From JAXLYE01 sp046351595 (lineage in GTDB: Bacteria > Myxococcota_A > Polyangia > Palsa-1104 > JAEUJZ01), in the NCBI GenBank assembly GCA_046351595.1, contig JAXLYE010000004.1, forward strand, positions 1 to 64,000: a stretch of 64,000 bases of DNA. The letters run 5' to 3'. Positions within the stretch are counted from its first letter, which is position 1, and every line of letters starts with the position of its first letter. This document shows, piece by piece, positions 19,085 to 27,058 of this stretch. Below the pieces are notes generated by a model that saw nothing but the letters and a program-made list of their open reading frames with translations, was not told the DNA's origin and ran no database searches. The position numbers and the translations under genes were made by a program.

Positions 19085-19834
19085 CTAGGCACAGATCGCA
19101 GGGGTTTGCGCCGCCGCAGAAGGTGCCTGAACGCCCGCACCCGCCGGCTGCGGGCTCGTCGGCCAGATCAGCCACAGGTTGCTGTCGACTTCGACGGAGC
19201 CCGCACCGCCCGCGAGCCGGCAGAGGTCGATCGCCTGGTCCGCCAGATAGGACGGCAGCCCCGGCTGCTCCGGCTCGCTGGTGACATGCACGATGAGCTG
19301 CGGGCTGGCGCTGCGCCGGTACAGCGGGTGCTCAGGGGCCAGCGGCGCCAGCTCGATGAGATGCGAGCGCCCCAGCTGCGCCGCGTGGAGGAGCAGCGCA
19401 GCCAGCGCCAGGGAGAACGCGGGCTCCTCGACGGAGAGCCCGCGGCAGTCGAGCAGCACCTCGACGCGAAACGAGTGCGGCGGCAGCACGCGCGCGACCT
19501 CGGCCACGGTCCGCCACAGGCGACGAGCGATGGCGCCATTGTTCTCGTGGCCGCGCCCCTTCACGTTGACCGCTGCGGCGCGAGGAGGCTGCGACGGCGA
19601 GTTCTTGGGGTGCGGGCGCGGGTCGATCTCGTCAGGCAGGTGGCAGGGCGCAGTGTCCGGCTCCGCGATCGGCCGCGGCACCGCGTCGCGCTCAGCCGCC
19701 GCTTCTCGACGGCGCAGCGCCCTCCGGTCGCGTCGCCAGACCCAGAGCGCCGCCAGGCCCAGCGCCCCAGCGAACAAGACGATCCCCAGCAAGACCTCGT
19801 CGTCGGGGGACGGCAGACCCAAGCTAGCAAGCAT
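19085..19834 (-). CDS. Membrane protein with degenerate histidine-kinase-ATPase-like domain
   Basis: 249 residues from an ATG with a strong GGGAGGGG; a longer open frame upstream is not needed. One membrane helix lies near residues 14-32 (LLGIVLFAGALGLAAL), followed by a charged linker. The cytoplasmic domain has a helix FSLALAALLLHAAQL in the place of an HK N-box and an AGGAGSVEVDSNLWLIW stretch recalling the end of HATPase domains. The ATP-binding N, G1 and G2 motifs are not recognisable, so activity is doubtful. It lies 81 bases upstream of the transporter operon on the same strand. Calling it HK-like is inference from pattern; it may be an unrelated family. Confidence 0.5.
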   Translation of the reverse strand: MLASLGLPSPDDEVLLGIVLFAGALGLAALWVWRRDRRALRRREAAAERDAVPRPIAEPDTAPCHLPDEIDPRPHPKNSPSQPPRAAAVNVKGRGHENNGAIARRLWRTVAEVARVLPPHSFRVEVLLDCRGLSVEEPAFSLALAALLLHAAQLGRSHLIELAPLAPEHPLYRRSASPQLIVHVTSEPEQPGLPSYLADQAIDLCRLAGGAGSVEVDSNLWLIWPTSPQPAGAGVQAPSAAAQTPAICA

Positions 19835-19950
19835 GGCGCCCCTCCCGACGGTGAGAGGGAACCACGGCCGACGGCACGCACCGACGGCAGACCACGACAA
19901 CCAGGCTATGCAGCCTCATCACGAGCCTCCAGCGCGCAGATTTGGGTAGA

Positions 19951-20046
19951 CCCGTGGTACGCTGCGCTCGTTGTCCACGGGGACTGGACTCCTCGGGGAA
20001 CAACGGCCCTCACCGTGGTGACACACGGTGAGGGCCACTTCTTTCT
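19951..20046 (+). terminator. Tandem hairpins, the second a perfect 13-bp stem followed by a T-rich run
   Basis: GGCCCTCACCGTG (20005-20017) pairs perfectly with CACGGTGAGGGCC (20024-20036) over a 6-base loop. It is followed on the plus strand by ACTTCTTTCT, fitting an intrinsic terminator. A weaker hairpin (CCCGTGG at 19951-19957 with CCACGGG at 19975-19981) lies just upstream. No plus-strand gene ends here, because the membrane-protein gene at 19.1-19.8 kb runs the other way. The pair could be the end of a small RNA or an attenuated leader of the 20.2 kb operon. The rest of the 19835-20178 gap holds nothing else I recognise except a TTGACA at about 20156. Confidence 0.6.
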
Positions 20047-20178
20047 AGCGATCAGGTGGTCGCGCTCTCTCGAAACCTCCTCGGGCTAGGCTTGTGAGCT
20101 TATCGGAACAGGACGTTTCATTTTTCATGCCAACATGCAAAAGACAAGCACCTAGTTGACATCGACGCTGAGCCGTGC

Positions 20179-20397
20179 GTGAACCAAGGGGTGCAGGCCA
20201 AAAGAACCAGCGTGAACCTGGATCCAAAAATTGCGGAGGATGCGAAACTGGCGCTGTGGGAAGCACAGCGCGCCGGCATCAAGGACTGTCCGAAAAGCCT
20301 GTTGGCGCTCTACGCTCGCGCTCTCAGCCGAGAGACCGAGGAGCTGCGCAAGAAGGCGCGCAAGGCCAGCGGCAAGGCCGTACAGGGCGTGCCATGA
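20179..20397 (+). CDS. Small RHH-like protein coupled to an exported TPR gene
   Basis: 72 residues from GTG; a GTG at 20191 is an alternative. The segment KRTSVNLDPKIAEDAKLAL (about residues 8-26) looks like the beta-strand and first helix of a ribbon-helix-helix DNA-binding protein. A basic helical tail follows. The stop overlaps the next ATG (ATGA), which supports real translation despite the small size. A TTGACA lies about 20 bases before the start. It may be an autorepressor of the two-gene operon; that is inference. Confidence 0.5.
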   Translation: MNQGVQAKRTSVNLDPKIAEDAKLALWEAQRAGIKDCPKSLLALYARALSRETEELRKKARKASGKAVQGVP

Positions 20398-21161
20398 GGG
20401 GGCCGCTGCTCGGGCTCTGCGTGCTGTGGCTGGCGGACCCAGGCACAGCGTTCGCGCAGGCCAGCCCAACGCCCGCCCAGGCCGGTTCGGCTGCAGCGCA
20501 GACCGCGGACCCTGGCAAGACGTCCCCGCAGCTCATGGACGCGGCCAAGCGGCACTACGACGACGCGATCCAGTTCTTCCAGCAGGGCAATTACGAAGCG
20601 GCCCGGGTCGAGTTCGAGGCGAGCTTCGCGCTCTCGAAGGCGCCCGACCTTCTGTATAACCTCTCAACGACTGCAGAGAAGCAGGGACAGCTCGCGGACG
20701 CGATCCGCTACGCCGAGCGCTACCTGGAAGCCAAGCCGGACGCCGAGGACGCAGCGCGCGTCCGTGAGCGCATCACCAGCCTGCGAGCCAAGCAACAGCC
20801 CGAAGCGCCAGTGTCCCCGGGACCTGCGCTGACGCCGCCTCAACCGACGCTGCCTGTCAACCCGAGTCCGCCAATAGAAACTGCGGCCGAACTCAGGAGC
20901 AGCGGACTGCCGAAGCCTGCGCTGGGCATGCTCGGCGCGGGCGTCGGGCTGCTGCTCGGTGGCATCGGCACAGGCGCCGCCGCACTCGCCACCGACAAGC
21001 AAGTGTCGGGAATGGAGATGATCTATTTTGGCGATCTACAAACCCTTGATCAGCGCGGACGAGCGCTGAACACGGCGGCGATCGTCCTCTCGGTAACCGG
21101 CGGCGTCGCCACGGCGGCGGGAGCGAGCTGGCTAATCGCTTGGAAGGTTCGCCGACGGTGA
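20394..21161 (+). CDS. Exported TPR protein with two C-terminal membrane segments
   Basis: 255 residues from the ATG overlapping the small upstream gene. The signal peptide (about 1-22, ending AFAQA) is followed by an Ala/Gln-rich linker. TPR units lie at about 45-120 (YDDAIQFFQQGNYEAARVEF, LLYNLSTTAEKQGQLADAI). Then come a Pro-rich linker and two hydrophobic segments (near 180-205 and 225-250) with a positive end (WKVRRR). It resembles the TPR proteins of the kinase triads in plan, but has no kinase or propeller lipoprotein beside it and a different anchor. Probably periplasmic and membrane-held. Function unknown. Confidence 0.75.
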   Translation: MRGPLLGLCVLWLADPGTAFAQASPTPAQAGSAAAQTADPGKTSPQLMDAAKRHYDDAIQFFQQGNYEAARVEFEASFALSKAPDLLYNLSTTAEKQGQLADAIRYAERYLEAKPDAEDAARVRERITSLRAKQQPEAPVSPGPALTPPQPTLPVNPSPPIETAAELRSSGLPKPALGMLGAGVGLLLGGIGTGAAALATDKQVSGMEMIYFGDLQTLDQRGRALNTAAIVLSVTGGVATAAGASWLIAWKVRRR

Positions 21162-21223
21162 GTCCCTCTCGGCCTCTGGGGTACGAACCGCTCTACTGCC
21201 TGGATGGGGTCGCGTGATTTCTA

Positions 21224-21862
21224 TCAGCGGCAGCACAGCACGCCGTCGGATGCATTCGTATTCGTCGTCTTGTCGATCTCGTGCTTCATGTTGCAGTTCC
21301 AGCCCGTCGCTCGGCAGTCGAGCATCTTCTTGAACCCGCCGCACATCTTGAGCCCCGTCGAGACCAGTGCGGTGCGCCCGCCGCAGCCGTACCACTGCTG
21401 GTTCACCGTCGCGGTCCCGCACATCTCATCGCTGGGCATTACGAGGTAGTAGGCCGGCGCCTCCGCGATGAAGAAGCCCGGCTGTGCGTCGCACTTGGTC
21501 AGGTCGATGCCCGTGGCGCTCGTGCAGACGCGCCAGTTGGCAGCGCAGAGCGGCCGGGCCTGGTTCATGCCGAAGGCGCCTGGACAAGCATAGGCCGCTG
21601 CGCCGAGCGCCGTGCCGCCGCCGCTTGCACAACCCGAGGTGCTCGCGAGATCCCCGCTCGAACCGTCTGGTGAAGCGCCCTGGTCTGGGGCAGATCCATC
21701 CACAGCGCCTGGGGCCTGACAGCGGTTGTTGATGCACGTCTGTCCCTCGGGACACTCGGGCCGCATCACGTCGCAGAGGATGATCAGCTTCGACGTGTCA
21801 GGATTGTAGCACCCGAGAAACGCGGAGGTCGAAAAGACCGCGGACAGGACAATGGTTTTCAC
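21224..21862 (-). CDS. Cys-rich secreted lipoprotein
   Basis: 212 residues from a GTG; the frame also opens 12 codons upstream. The signal peptide ends in FLGC (Cys 18), a good lipobox. An EGF-like-spaced Cys cluster (CPEGQTCINNRC) is followed by a Gly/Ser/Asp-rich linker. A C-terminal domain of about 130 residues has many Cys residues and ends ...GVLCCR. The CPEGQTC-x3-RC pattern is common in surface proteins of myxobacteria. It lies downstream of the mobile-element-like module on the same strand, but a gap and different style suggest it is separate. Function unknown. Confidence 0.75.
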   Translation of the reverse strand: MKTIVLSAVFSTSAFLGCYNPDTSKLIILCDVMRPECPEGQTCINNRCQAPGAVDGSAPDQGASPDGSSGDLASTSGCASGGGTALGAAAYACPGAFGMNQARPLCAANWRVCTSATGIDLTKCDAQPGFFIAEAPAYYLVMPSDEMCGTATVNQQWYGCGGRTALVSTGLKMCGGFKKMLDCRATGWNCNMKHEIDKTTNTNASDGVLCCR

Positions 21863-21913
21863 AGCGCGATTATCAGGCAGCCCGCAGGCTCTGAACAAGC
21901 TGCGGGCTGCCTG

Positions 21914-22090
21914 TTAGCTGGGCTCTGGGTCTTGCGGAGAGGGTGTAGGGCGTGCTGCAACGTCTGGGCCGCTGCAGCACCGCTGTCGGATCTCCTCGAT
22001 CGCGATGCTGAGCTGGTCTGCGATCTCTCCCAGGCGCCGCGCGCCGGGATCAAGAGTCAGTCGCTTGAGCTCGTCGCTGTACTTCCCCAT
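21914..22090 (-). CDS. Small hypothetical protein at the end of the minus-strand module
   Basis: 58 residues, starting MGKYSDELKRLTLDPGARRL. A near-perfect GGAGG lies five bases before the ATG, and the start is only 11 bases after the previous gene's stop, which supports it as a real gene. The body is one amphipathic helical stretch (LGEIADQLSIAIEEIRQRCC) with two adjacent Cys, then a Pro/Ser tail. No family recognised. Confidence 0.6.
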   Translation of the reverse strand: MGKYSDELKRLTLDPGARRLGEIADQLSIAIEEIRQRCCSGPDVAARPTPSPQDPEPS

Positions 22091-22101
22091 GGGCGCCTCC
22101 G

Positions 22102-23100
22102 TCAGAACGAGATCGACCCGATGAGGACGTCGTAGGTGCCCTGGGCCAGGAGCGACCAGTTCGACAGCACGAAGCCGGTGCTCGTGATTGAGGTGGCGTA
22201 GAAGCGCAGATCGTTGACCAGCACCGCGGGCTGGACCGGCTTGTTATCTGGCGTGCGGAACTCGGAGCCGAAGTTGATCGAGACCACGTTGCTCCCGGCC
22301 GCCACGCCCGGTCCGGCACCGACCACGATGCGGAGCTTCATGCTCACGTCGATGTTGCGGTGCTCGTAGGGGTACGCTGGGATGTCCGGCTTCCCAAGCG
22401 GCGTAACCGACGTGACACCGGCGTCGAACGCGGCGATGACAGGCGGCCGGTTCGGATCCCGGTGCACGTCTACAACCGGACCAGGCTGCTGCGGCGGCGG
22501 GTTCTGCGGCACCGGCAGCGCCTGCCCCGTGAACAGCCGCGTCCACGCATCGCGGTACTGCGCATGCGTCAGCCGCAGGCTCGACACCACCACGGACAGC
22601 TCGGTGGCCATGTTGAAGATCTGCACCTTGGCGTCACGGCTCGGCGAGCGGGGCTGCGTCAGGCCCAGGATGAAGGCGCGGACCTCCTCGTAGGTCAGCG
22701 CCAGGAACGAGGCGGTCAGCTCGCCGGCCTGCTGCACCAGGCCGCGGTCGGTGTACACGCCCGGGTGCGGCGGCCAGGTCAGGTCCGCCACCGCGCCGTC
22801 CATCGTCGAGGACAGGTCGGGGCGCGTGCTCGGCGCGGAGCTCGGGATGACCGCGGGCGCGCTCTGCTGCTGGCTGGCGATGCTGATGCCCACCTGGGCG
22901 TCGTTGACCGCGGGCAGGCGGCTGCGGATGACCTCTCCGCGGCTCTGCAGATCGCGGATCAGGTCCAGCGCCTCCTCGGCGTCGTCGCGCGTGTTGCGCA
23001 GGCGGCGCTCCAGGTCGTCCTCGTTGCGGATGTAGGAGGCCAGCGCGGCGGTCGCGGCGCCGGTGAGGGCGCCCATCAGGTTCTCTTTCTGCTCGTTCAT
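22102..23100 (-). CDS. Module protein of unknown function: helical N terminus, beta-rich C terminus
   Basis: 332 residues from the inner ATG; upstream in-frame sequence lacks a better start. The N terminus has a hydrophobic patch (MGALTGAATAALASY) then a coiled-coil-like region to about 60. The middle (95-190) is mixed. A Pro-rich linker (PVPQNPPPQQPGP) leads to a C-terminal domain of about 115 residues rich in beta-branched residues (SMKLRIVVGAGPGVAAGSN, YDVLIGSISF) that could be a beta-sandwich. This layout would suit a structural or particle protein, but no family match is visible to me. It is co-directional with the whole 21.9-39.5 kb module. Confidence 0.7.
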   Translation of the reverse strand: MNEQKENLMGALTGAATAALASYIRNEDDLERRLRNTRDDAEEALDLIRDLQSRGEVIRSRLPAVNDAQVGISIASQQQSAPAVIPSSAPSTRPDLSSTMDGAVADLTWPPHPGVYTDRGLVQQAGELTASFLALTYEEVRAFILGLTQPRSPSRDAKVQIFNMATELSVVVSSLRLTHAQYRDAWTRLFTGQALPVPQNPPPQQPGPVVDVHRDPNRPPVIAAFDAGVTSVTPLGKPDIPAYPYEHRNIDVSMKLRIVVGAGPGVAAGSNVVSINFGSEFRTPDNKPVQPAVLVNDLRFYATSITSTGFVLSNWSLLAQGTYDVLIGSISF

Positions 23101-23177
23101 GTCTCGATACCTCTCGTGTAGCGGGGCCCTCCAGCGCACCGGAGAGCCCGCAGGTGCATCGCGCTTGTTGATTTCGG

Positions 23178-23930
23178 TTACCGGCGCCGACGGCGCGAGC
23201 GGTCGCTGTCGCGGTTGTTGCTGAGCAGGAGCCCCAGCCCCAGGCCCGCGCCGCCCGCGGCCAGCGCCGGTCCGAGGCCGCTGCCTTCCCCCGTGCTCGT
23301 CCCGAGCGTGCCGCTGCCCACCAGGTCCGCGGCGACCTTGGCGACGCCGCTGCCGGCCTGGATGTCGACGGCGGTGAGCTGATCCTCCAGCACCGAGATG
23401 CTCGCCTCGGTCGCGTCGCGCTCGGCCAGGAACAGCCGGCGCAGCACCGGGATGAGCGGCGCGAGCGTGCTGTTGCTGCGCTCGATGTTATCGAGCTCCT
23501 GCCGCGCATCGCGGCTCTCCACCAGCGAGTCATCCAGGTCGTCGAGCTTGCGCCGGATGTTCCGCCCGTTCAGGAACCCGGCCACCGCGTCGGCCGCATT
23601 CGCGCCGGTGCGCAGCCAGTTCAGCCCCCCGCCCGCGCCGCGCGAGGTCATCCCGCCGAGCGAGGGCACGTTCTGCGACTCGACCATCTCGCGCAGCGCG
23701 CGGTCGGCCTTGAGGTAGTCCGCTTCAGAAGCGAACGTCACGTCGACCCCGTTGATCTTGGCGCGGAACCCGCCCTGCTGCGTCGGGGCTACCACGCCCT
23801 GGTTCGGATTGTAGGGAACCATGGACGTGTTCGCGGAGGACATGAACGGATTCCCTCCGTCCACCTGCTGCACGTTCAAGGTTCCGTCTGCGTTCTGCCC
23901 CGTGACTCGGATCGTGATGTCTTTGGCCAT
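23178..23930 (-). CDS. Module protein with glycine-rich hydrophobic C terminus and poly-Arg end
   Basis: 250 residues, ATG preceded by AAAGGGA. A short beta-like N terminus (DITIRVTGQNADGTLNVQQ) is followed by a helical region with charged heptads (about 120-185). A glycine/alanine hydrophobic segment (GPALAAGGAGLGLGLLL) comes next, and the protein ends in RSRRRRR. This could be a membrane-inserting or nucleic-acid-binding tail. No family recognised. It lies between the PLAT protein and the beta-rich protein in the module. Confidence 0.7.
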   Translation of the reverse strand: MAKDITIRVTGQNADGTLNVQQVDGGNPFMSSANTSMVPYNPNQGVVAPTQQGGFRAKINGVDVTFASEADYLKADRALREMVESQNVPSLGGMTSRGAGGGLNWLRTGANAADAVAGFLNGRNIRRKLDDLDDSLVESRDARQELDNIERSNSTLAPLIPVLRRLFLAERDATEASISVLEDQLTAVDIQAGSGVAKVAADLVGSGTLGTSTGEGSGLGPALAAGGAGLGLGLLLSNNRDSDRSRRRRR

Positions 23931-24066
23931 AGCTGTCCCTTTCGTCGAGAGGACGCGCCTCTCCCGTCTTGCTCGCAGACCCCTCTCTGCGAACGGTTGC
24001 GCCTCGTGAGGAGGCGAGTTATCCGCTCCGGCTGACGCTCCCCGAGCGCCCGCGGAGGCTCAGACC

Positions 24067-25041
24067 CTAGTAGTAGACCGCCGCGCGCCAGTTGCTCCCG
24101 AACACCTGCGAGAGGAACTGCGCGTTCAGCACCCATCCCCGGCTCCCGTCGGAGCCGAGCACTCCCTTGTCCGCATCCAGCCCAAACTCCGCCGGGCTGC
24201 GTCCGCCGTAGTACATCTGCCAGCGGCCCGGCACCCCTGCGAGCCCGAAGCCCTCGTTGGGCTGCTCGCCGACGATCACGCGCCCGCCCGGCACCACCGA
24301 GCACTGGCCGGTGTTCCGATCGCAGATCACCACCTGCGCCAGAGGCACGTTCATGCCGTTCATGATCCCGAACAGCTCGAAGGTACGGAACGCCCCCGCG
24401 CCGCCGCCGTTCACGGGCGGCGTGCCGCTGCCCTGCGAGGCCGTGCCGCGGATCTTGTCGATCTCGGCCTTCTTCTTCGCAAGCTCCGCCTCCAGCCGCG
24501 CCTTCTTCAGCTCGCGCTCAAGCTGCTTGGTCGTGGCGTCGAGTTCCTTCTGAAAGTCGGCGTCCTCGTCGACCTCCTTCTGCTTCTCCTCAGCCTCCTG
24601 GCGGGCCTTCTTCTCCTGCGCCGCCTTGTCGGCCTTCATCTGCGCTTCGCGCTGCTTCTGCTTCTGCATCTGCTCGTACTGACCCGCATCGGTCAGCGCG
24701 AACCGCAGCACCGGAAAGCGCCCGCCCTCGTCGAACTTGCCGATGGTCGCGGTCCACTCGCGGCCGTCCTCCTCGTTCTGGATCTTCACCCAATCCACGC
24801 TCCATCCCGAGGCCGGGCCGGCGTTGTTGTGGCGCAGCGTGCCGCTCTGCAGCTCGCCGAGATCATCGGTCTCGATGATCCCGGTGTTCACATCGCCCTT
24901 TTCCCAATCGTTGATGGCGCCGGGGTCGCTGATCTCGACCTCGCGCATCGTCGCGTCCGTGCCCGAGAGCGACAAGAACACGTCGGCGTCCGTGCCCGCA
25001 TTGAACGTGTCGCTCGTCTTGATCTTCCAGCGATATCGCAT
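24067..25041 (-). CDS. PLAT/LH2-domain protein with coiled coil and unknown C-terminal domain
   Basis: 324 residues, ATG preceded by GGGGAGGG. Residues 1-118 fit a PLAT/LH2 beta-sandwich: YRWKIKTSDTFNAGTDADVF, then a WEKGD segment, LGELQSGTLRHNNAG and SGWSVDWVKI match the conserved strands of that family. A highly charged Lys/Glu coiled coil follows (about 125-200). A Gly-rich linker and a C-terminal domain of about 110 residues with several Gly/Trp/Tyr positions complete it. PLAT domains bind membranes or proteins. Here the protein could attach a particle to lipid; that is inference. No signal peptide. Confidence 0.72.
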   Translation of the reverse strand: MRYRWKIKTSDTFNAGTDADVFLSLSGTDATMREVEISDPGAINDWEKGDVNTGIIETDDLGELQSGTLRHNNAGPASGWSVDWVKIQNEEDGREWTATIGKFDEGGRFPVLRFALTDAGQYEQMQKQKQREAQMKADKAAQEKKARQEAEEKQKEVDEDADFQKELDATTKQLERELKKARLEAELAKKKAEIDKIRGTASQGSGTPPVNGGGAGAFRTFELFGIMNGMNVPLAQVVICDRNTGQCSVVPGGRVIVGEQPNEGFGLAGVPGRWQMYYGGRSPAEFGLDADKGVLGSDGSRGWVLNAQFLSQVFGSNWRAAVYY

Positions 25042-25076
25042 CGGTCCCTCCCCATTCCTTGTCTGTTCTGCCTCTC

Positions 25077-25670
25077 CTACGTCGACTGCGCGTCATCCGG
25101 CACGCGCACGCCGTCTACGGGGTCCTGCCTGAATCCGCTCGTCTTGGGGTGTGAGCGGCCTGCGACCGGGCGAATCGCTTCGCCCTCGCTGTGCGCTACG
25201 CGCGTGCCGCCCACTTCCTTCCCCACCAGCGCCCCGAGCGAGGTGCGCTCCGGGCCGCCGAGGATCTGGTTGACCTTCTCCTCCGCCCAGCCGAGTGACT
25301 TCAGATAATCGCTGGCGGTCTTGGCGTCGCCCAGCCGTTCACCCGGCGGTGCTGCTGGCGGCGCCTTATCTGCCGGCTCGGTGCGCGGCACCTCCCGCGG
25401 CGTCGTATCCTGCGGCGCGGTCGTGCCCTGCTGCGTCAGTTCCTGCATAGGCGCCGTCTTGGCCCGCGAAGCGAAGTCTCCCCGATCAAAGCGCTCCTCG
25501 CGCGTCTGCTTCTTGTCCCCTGGCATCACGTTCTCCAAGATGCGGTCGATCCCGTCGCCGGCCTTGCTCACGCCCTTGGCCGCTTCGGGGCCGCCCTTGG
25601 CCCCGGCGACCGCGGTGCCGATCCCGATCAGGATGTCCTTCGCCGCATAGCCGATCGTTTTTGCGTCCAT
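25077..25670 (-). CDS. Module protein with RFDRGDF motif and LGW C-terminal motif
   Basis: 197 residues, good GGAGGG before the ATG. A glycine-rich hydrophobic N terminus (DILIGIGTAVAGAKGG) could touch a membrane. Residues 60-66 are RFDRGDF, shared with the M23 peptidase (residues 6-12) and, as RFDRADF, with the protein at 29.1 kb. The C-terminal part has SLGWAEEKVNQILGGPE (126-141), which matches LGWEGAEVERIVAGPD in the 29.1 kb protein. Between them lies a disordered Pro/Thr region. No known family recognised. The shared motifs suggest a common sorting or docking role. Confidence 0.7.
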   Translation of the reverse strand: MDAKTIGYAAKDILIGIGTAVAGAKGGPEAAKGVSKAGDGIDRILENVMPGDKKQTREERFDRGDFASRAKTAPMQELTQQGTTAPQDTTPREVPRTEPADKAPPAAPPGERLGDAKTASDYLKSLGWAEEKVNQILGGPERTSLGALVGKEVGGTRVAHSEGEAIRPVAGRSHPKTSGFRQDPVDGVRVPDDAQST

Positions 25671-25682
25671 CGTTCACCCTCC

Positions 25683-26282
25683 CTAGCTGCGCAGCGCGGG
25701 CAGGAGGCGCCGCGGGTCGATGGGGAGCCCGTAGTCCTCCCGTACGCGCTGATAGTCTCCTTGCCGCACCTCGAAGTGCAGGTGCGGAGCCTCATCCAGC
25801 CCGCTGGTGAAAGGCGGCGCGATGGTCCCGAGCACAGCCCCCTGTCTCACCGCGTCGCCCTTCTGAACGGTCGTCGCGCCGAGATGCAGGTACCTGTAGA
25901 TCAGGTCATCGCTCCCGCGCAGGTCGATGAACAAGCCTGCACGCCGCCGCCCGCTGGTCGTGCCCTGCCGCCCATCGATCACGCGAAGGATCGTGCCGGC
26001 CCGCGCCGCCAGAACCTCGGCGCCAGCCGGCGCGAAGATGTCGATCCCTTTATGCGGTCGTCCGTTCCCGTCGCGGTCGTCCATGACCGTGTCCCCTATG
26101 CGCTGAATCTGTGCCCGCGCGATGGGCCACTCAATCCGGCGCGGGCGCTGCGCAGGGACCCGGTGCGGTGTGTCCGTCGAGCGCGTCGGTGCGGGCCGTA
26201 GCGTCGACCCGCTCTGCGGCGTGTCTGCCCGGCGGTAGCGCGACTCAAAATCCCCCCGATCGAATCGGTCAGCTCGCGTCAT
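25683..26282 (-). CDS. M23 (LytM-type) zinc endopeptidase with N-terminal RFDRGDF motif
   Basis: 200 residues from the second in-frame ATG. The short N-terminal extension starts with RADRFDRGDF (3-12). The M23 domain occupies about 60-195. The first zinc ligands are in HKGIDI (H77, D81); the second set is HLHFE near 165-170, with YRYLHLG between, so the catalytic residues look complete. Such enzymes cut peptide cross-links in peptidoglycan. There is no signal peptide, so delivery to the wall must use another route such as a particle or lysis. It overlaps the preceding gene by 14 bases. The domain call is firm. Confidence 0.9.
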   Translation of the reverse strand: MTRADRFDRGDFESRYRRADTPQSGSTLRPAPTRSTDTPHRVPAQRPRRIEWPIARAQIQRIGDTVMDDRDGNGRPHKGIDIFAPAGAEVLAARAGTILRVIDGRQGTTSGRRRAGLFIDLRGSDDLIYRYLHLGATTVQKGDAVRQGAVLGTIAPPFTSGLDEAPHLHFEVRQGDYQRVREDYGLPIDPRRLLPALRS

Positions 26283-26619
26283 GGCCTGCCTCACCCAAGA
26301 GTTGCGCCGCCTCTCTCACGGCCTCTCCCAGAACCTGAATCCCATCGAGGGAAATCTTCATCCGCGTGTTCAGCTCCAAGACAGCGGGTCCAGGAATTCC
26401 ACCGGAACCAGAAAGAGCTCCCTGGAGCTGCGCCGCAATCGGCGTCAGCGCCAGGTACGCATCGCGGAGCCACGCCGAGTAGACCTGCGCATCGCCCCAT
26501 AACCGCCTCTCATACGAATCGCGGAAGGCGTCGATGTACTCGCAGGCCCTCTGGAGAGAGTGCTCGACATACGAAAAACCCTCTTCCATCCGGCTCAGCG
26601 GATCGATGTCCCCAAACAT
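26269..26619 (-). CDS. Small helical module protein
   Basis: 116 residues from ATG 26619; a TTG 18 bases earlier is possible. It is predicted all-helical (VEHSLQRACEYIDAFRDSYE, LQGALSGSGGIPGPAVL), with no membrane segment or Cys pairs. It begins five bases after the previous stop and overlaps the M23 peptidase gene by 14 bases, so it is likely co-translated with it. A pairing with the peptidase, such as an inhibitor or chaperone, is only a guess from position. Confidence 0.6.
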   Translation of the reverse strand: MFGDIDPLSRMEEGFSYVEHSLQRACEYIDAFRDSYERRLWGDAQVYSAWLRDAYLALTPIAAQLQGALSGSGGIPGPAVLELNTRMKISLDGIQVLGEAVREAAQLLGEAGHDAS

Positions 26620-26623
26620 GACG

Positions 26624-27058
26624 CTACGGACCCCCAAACGCGCTCGTGAGCGTCTGCAGGATCATCGTGAGATCCGCGAGCTGCTCGATGACGAGGCCCA
26701 CGTCCTTATTCACCTTGCTCAGAAACGGAAAATGGATGCGGCTGTTGTCCTGGATCGTCTGGCTCAGCCTCTGTGCATCCTGCACGGCCCGGCCCAGGTC
26801 ATCGGCGATCCACTGATGAAAGAGCCGAGCGTGCGTCAGGTGCTCCGCGTGGTAGTTCGCGAAGCTGCGCGCGGCCCAGCCAAACATCAGGGTGATCCGT
26901 CCCTGGAGATCTTGAAGCTGGGTGTCGAGCGATTCCTGCACACGACGGAGCTCCGCGTTCCTCTTCACCGGACAGGTCTTGTCGTGCTCCGTGAGCGCCC
27001 ACCGGGAGCCAAACTCCATGCCGCAAGCGGCGCACGGGAAGGCCGGCTTAGTAGGCAT
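26624..27058 (-). CDS. Helical module protein with N-terminal zinc-finger motif
   Basis: 144 residues starting at the ATG that overlaps the previous gene by 11 bases. Residues 9-32 hold CAACGMEF...LTEHDKTC, a C-x2-C-x12-H-x4-C arrangement like a C2HC finger. The rest is helical with long amphipathic stretches (RVQESLDTQLQDLQGRITLM and a C-terminal helix). The finger could bind DNA or organise a protein contact. It fits the wider tendency of this window to place zinc fingers on coiled-coil proteins. Function unknown. Confidence 0.65.
   Translation of the reverse strand: MPTKPAFPCAACGMEFGSRWALTEHDKTCPVKRNAELRRVQESLDTQLQDLQGRITLMFGWAARSFANYHAEHLTHARLFHQWIADDLGRAVQDAQRLSQTIQDNSRIHFPFLSKVNKDVGLVIEQLADLTMILQTLTSAFGGP

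Noticed and set aside
22102..23100. Considered as a capsid protein
   Set aside because: The beta-rich C terminus would suit it, but there is no recognisable capsid fold signature; left as unknown.
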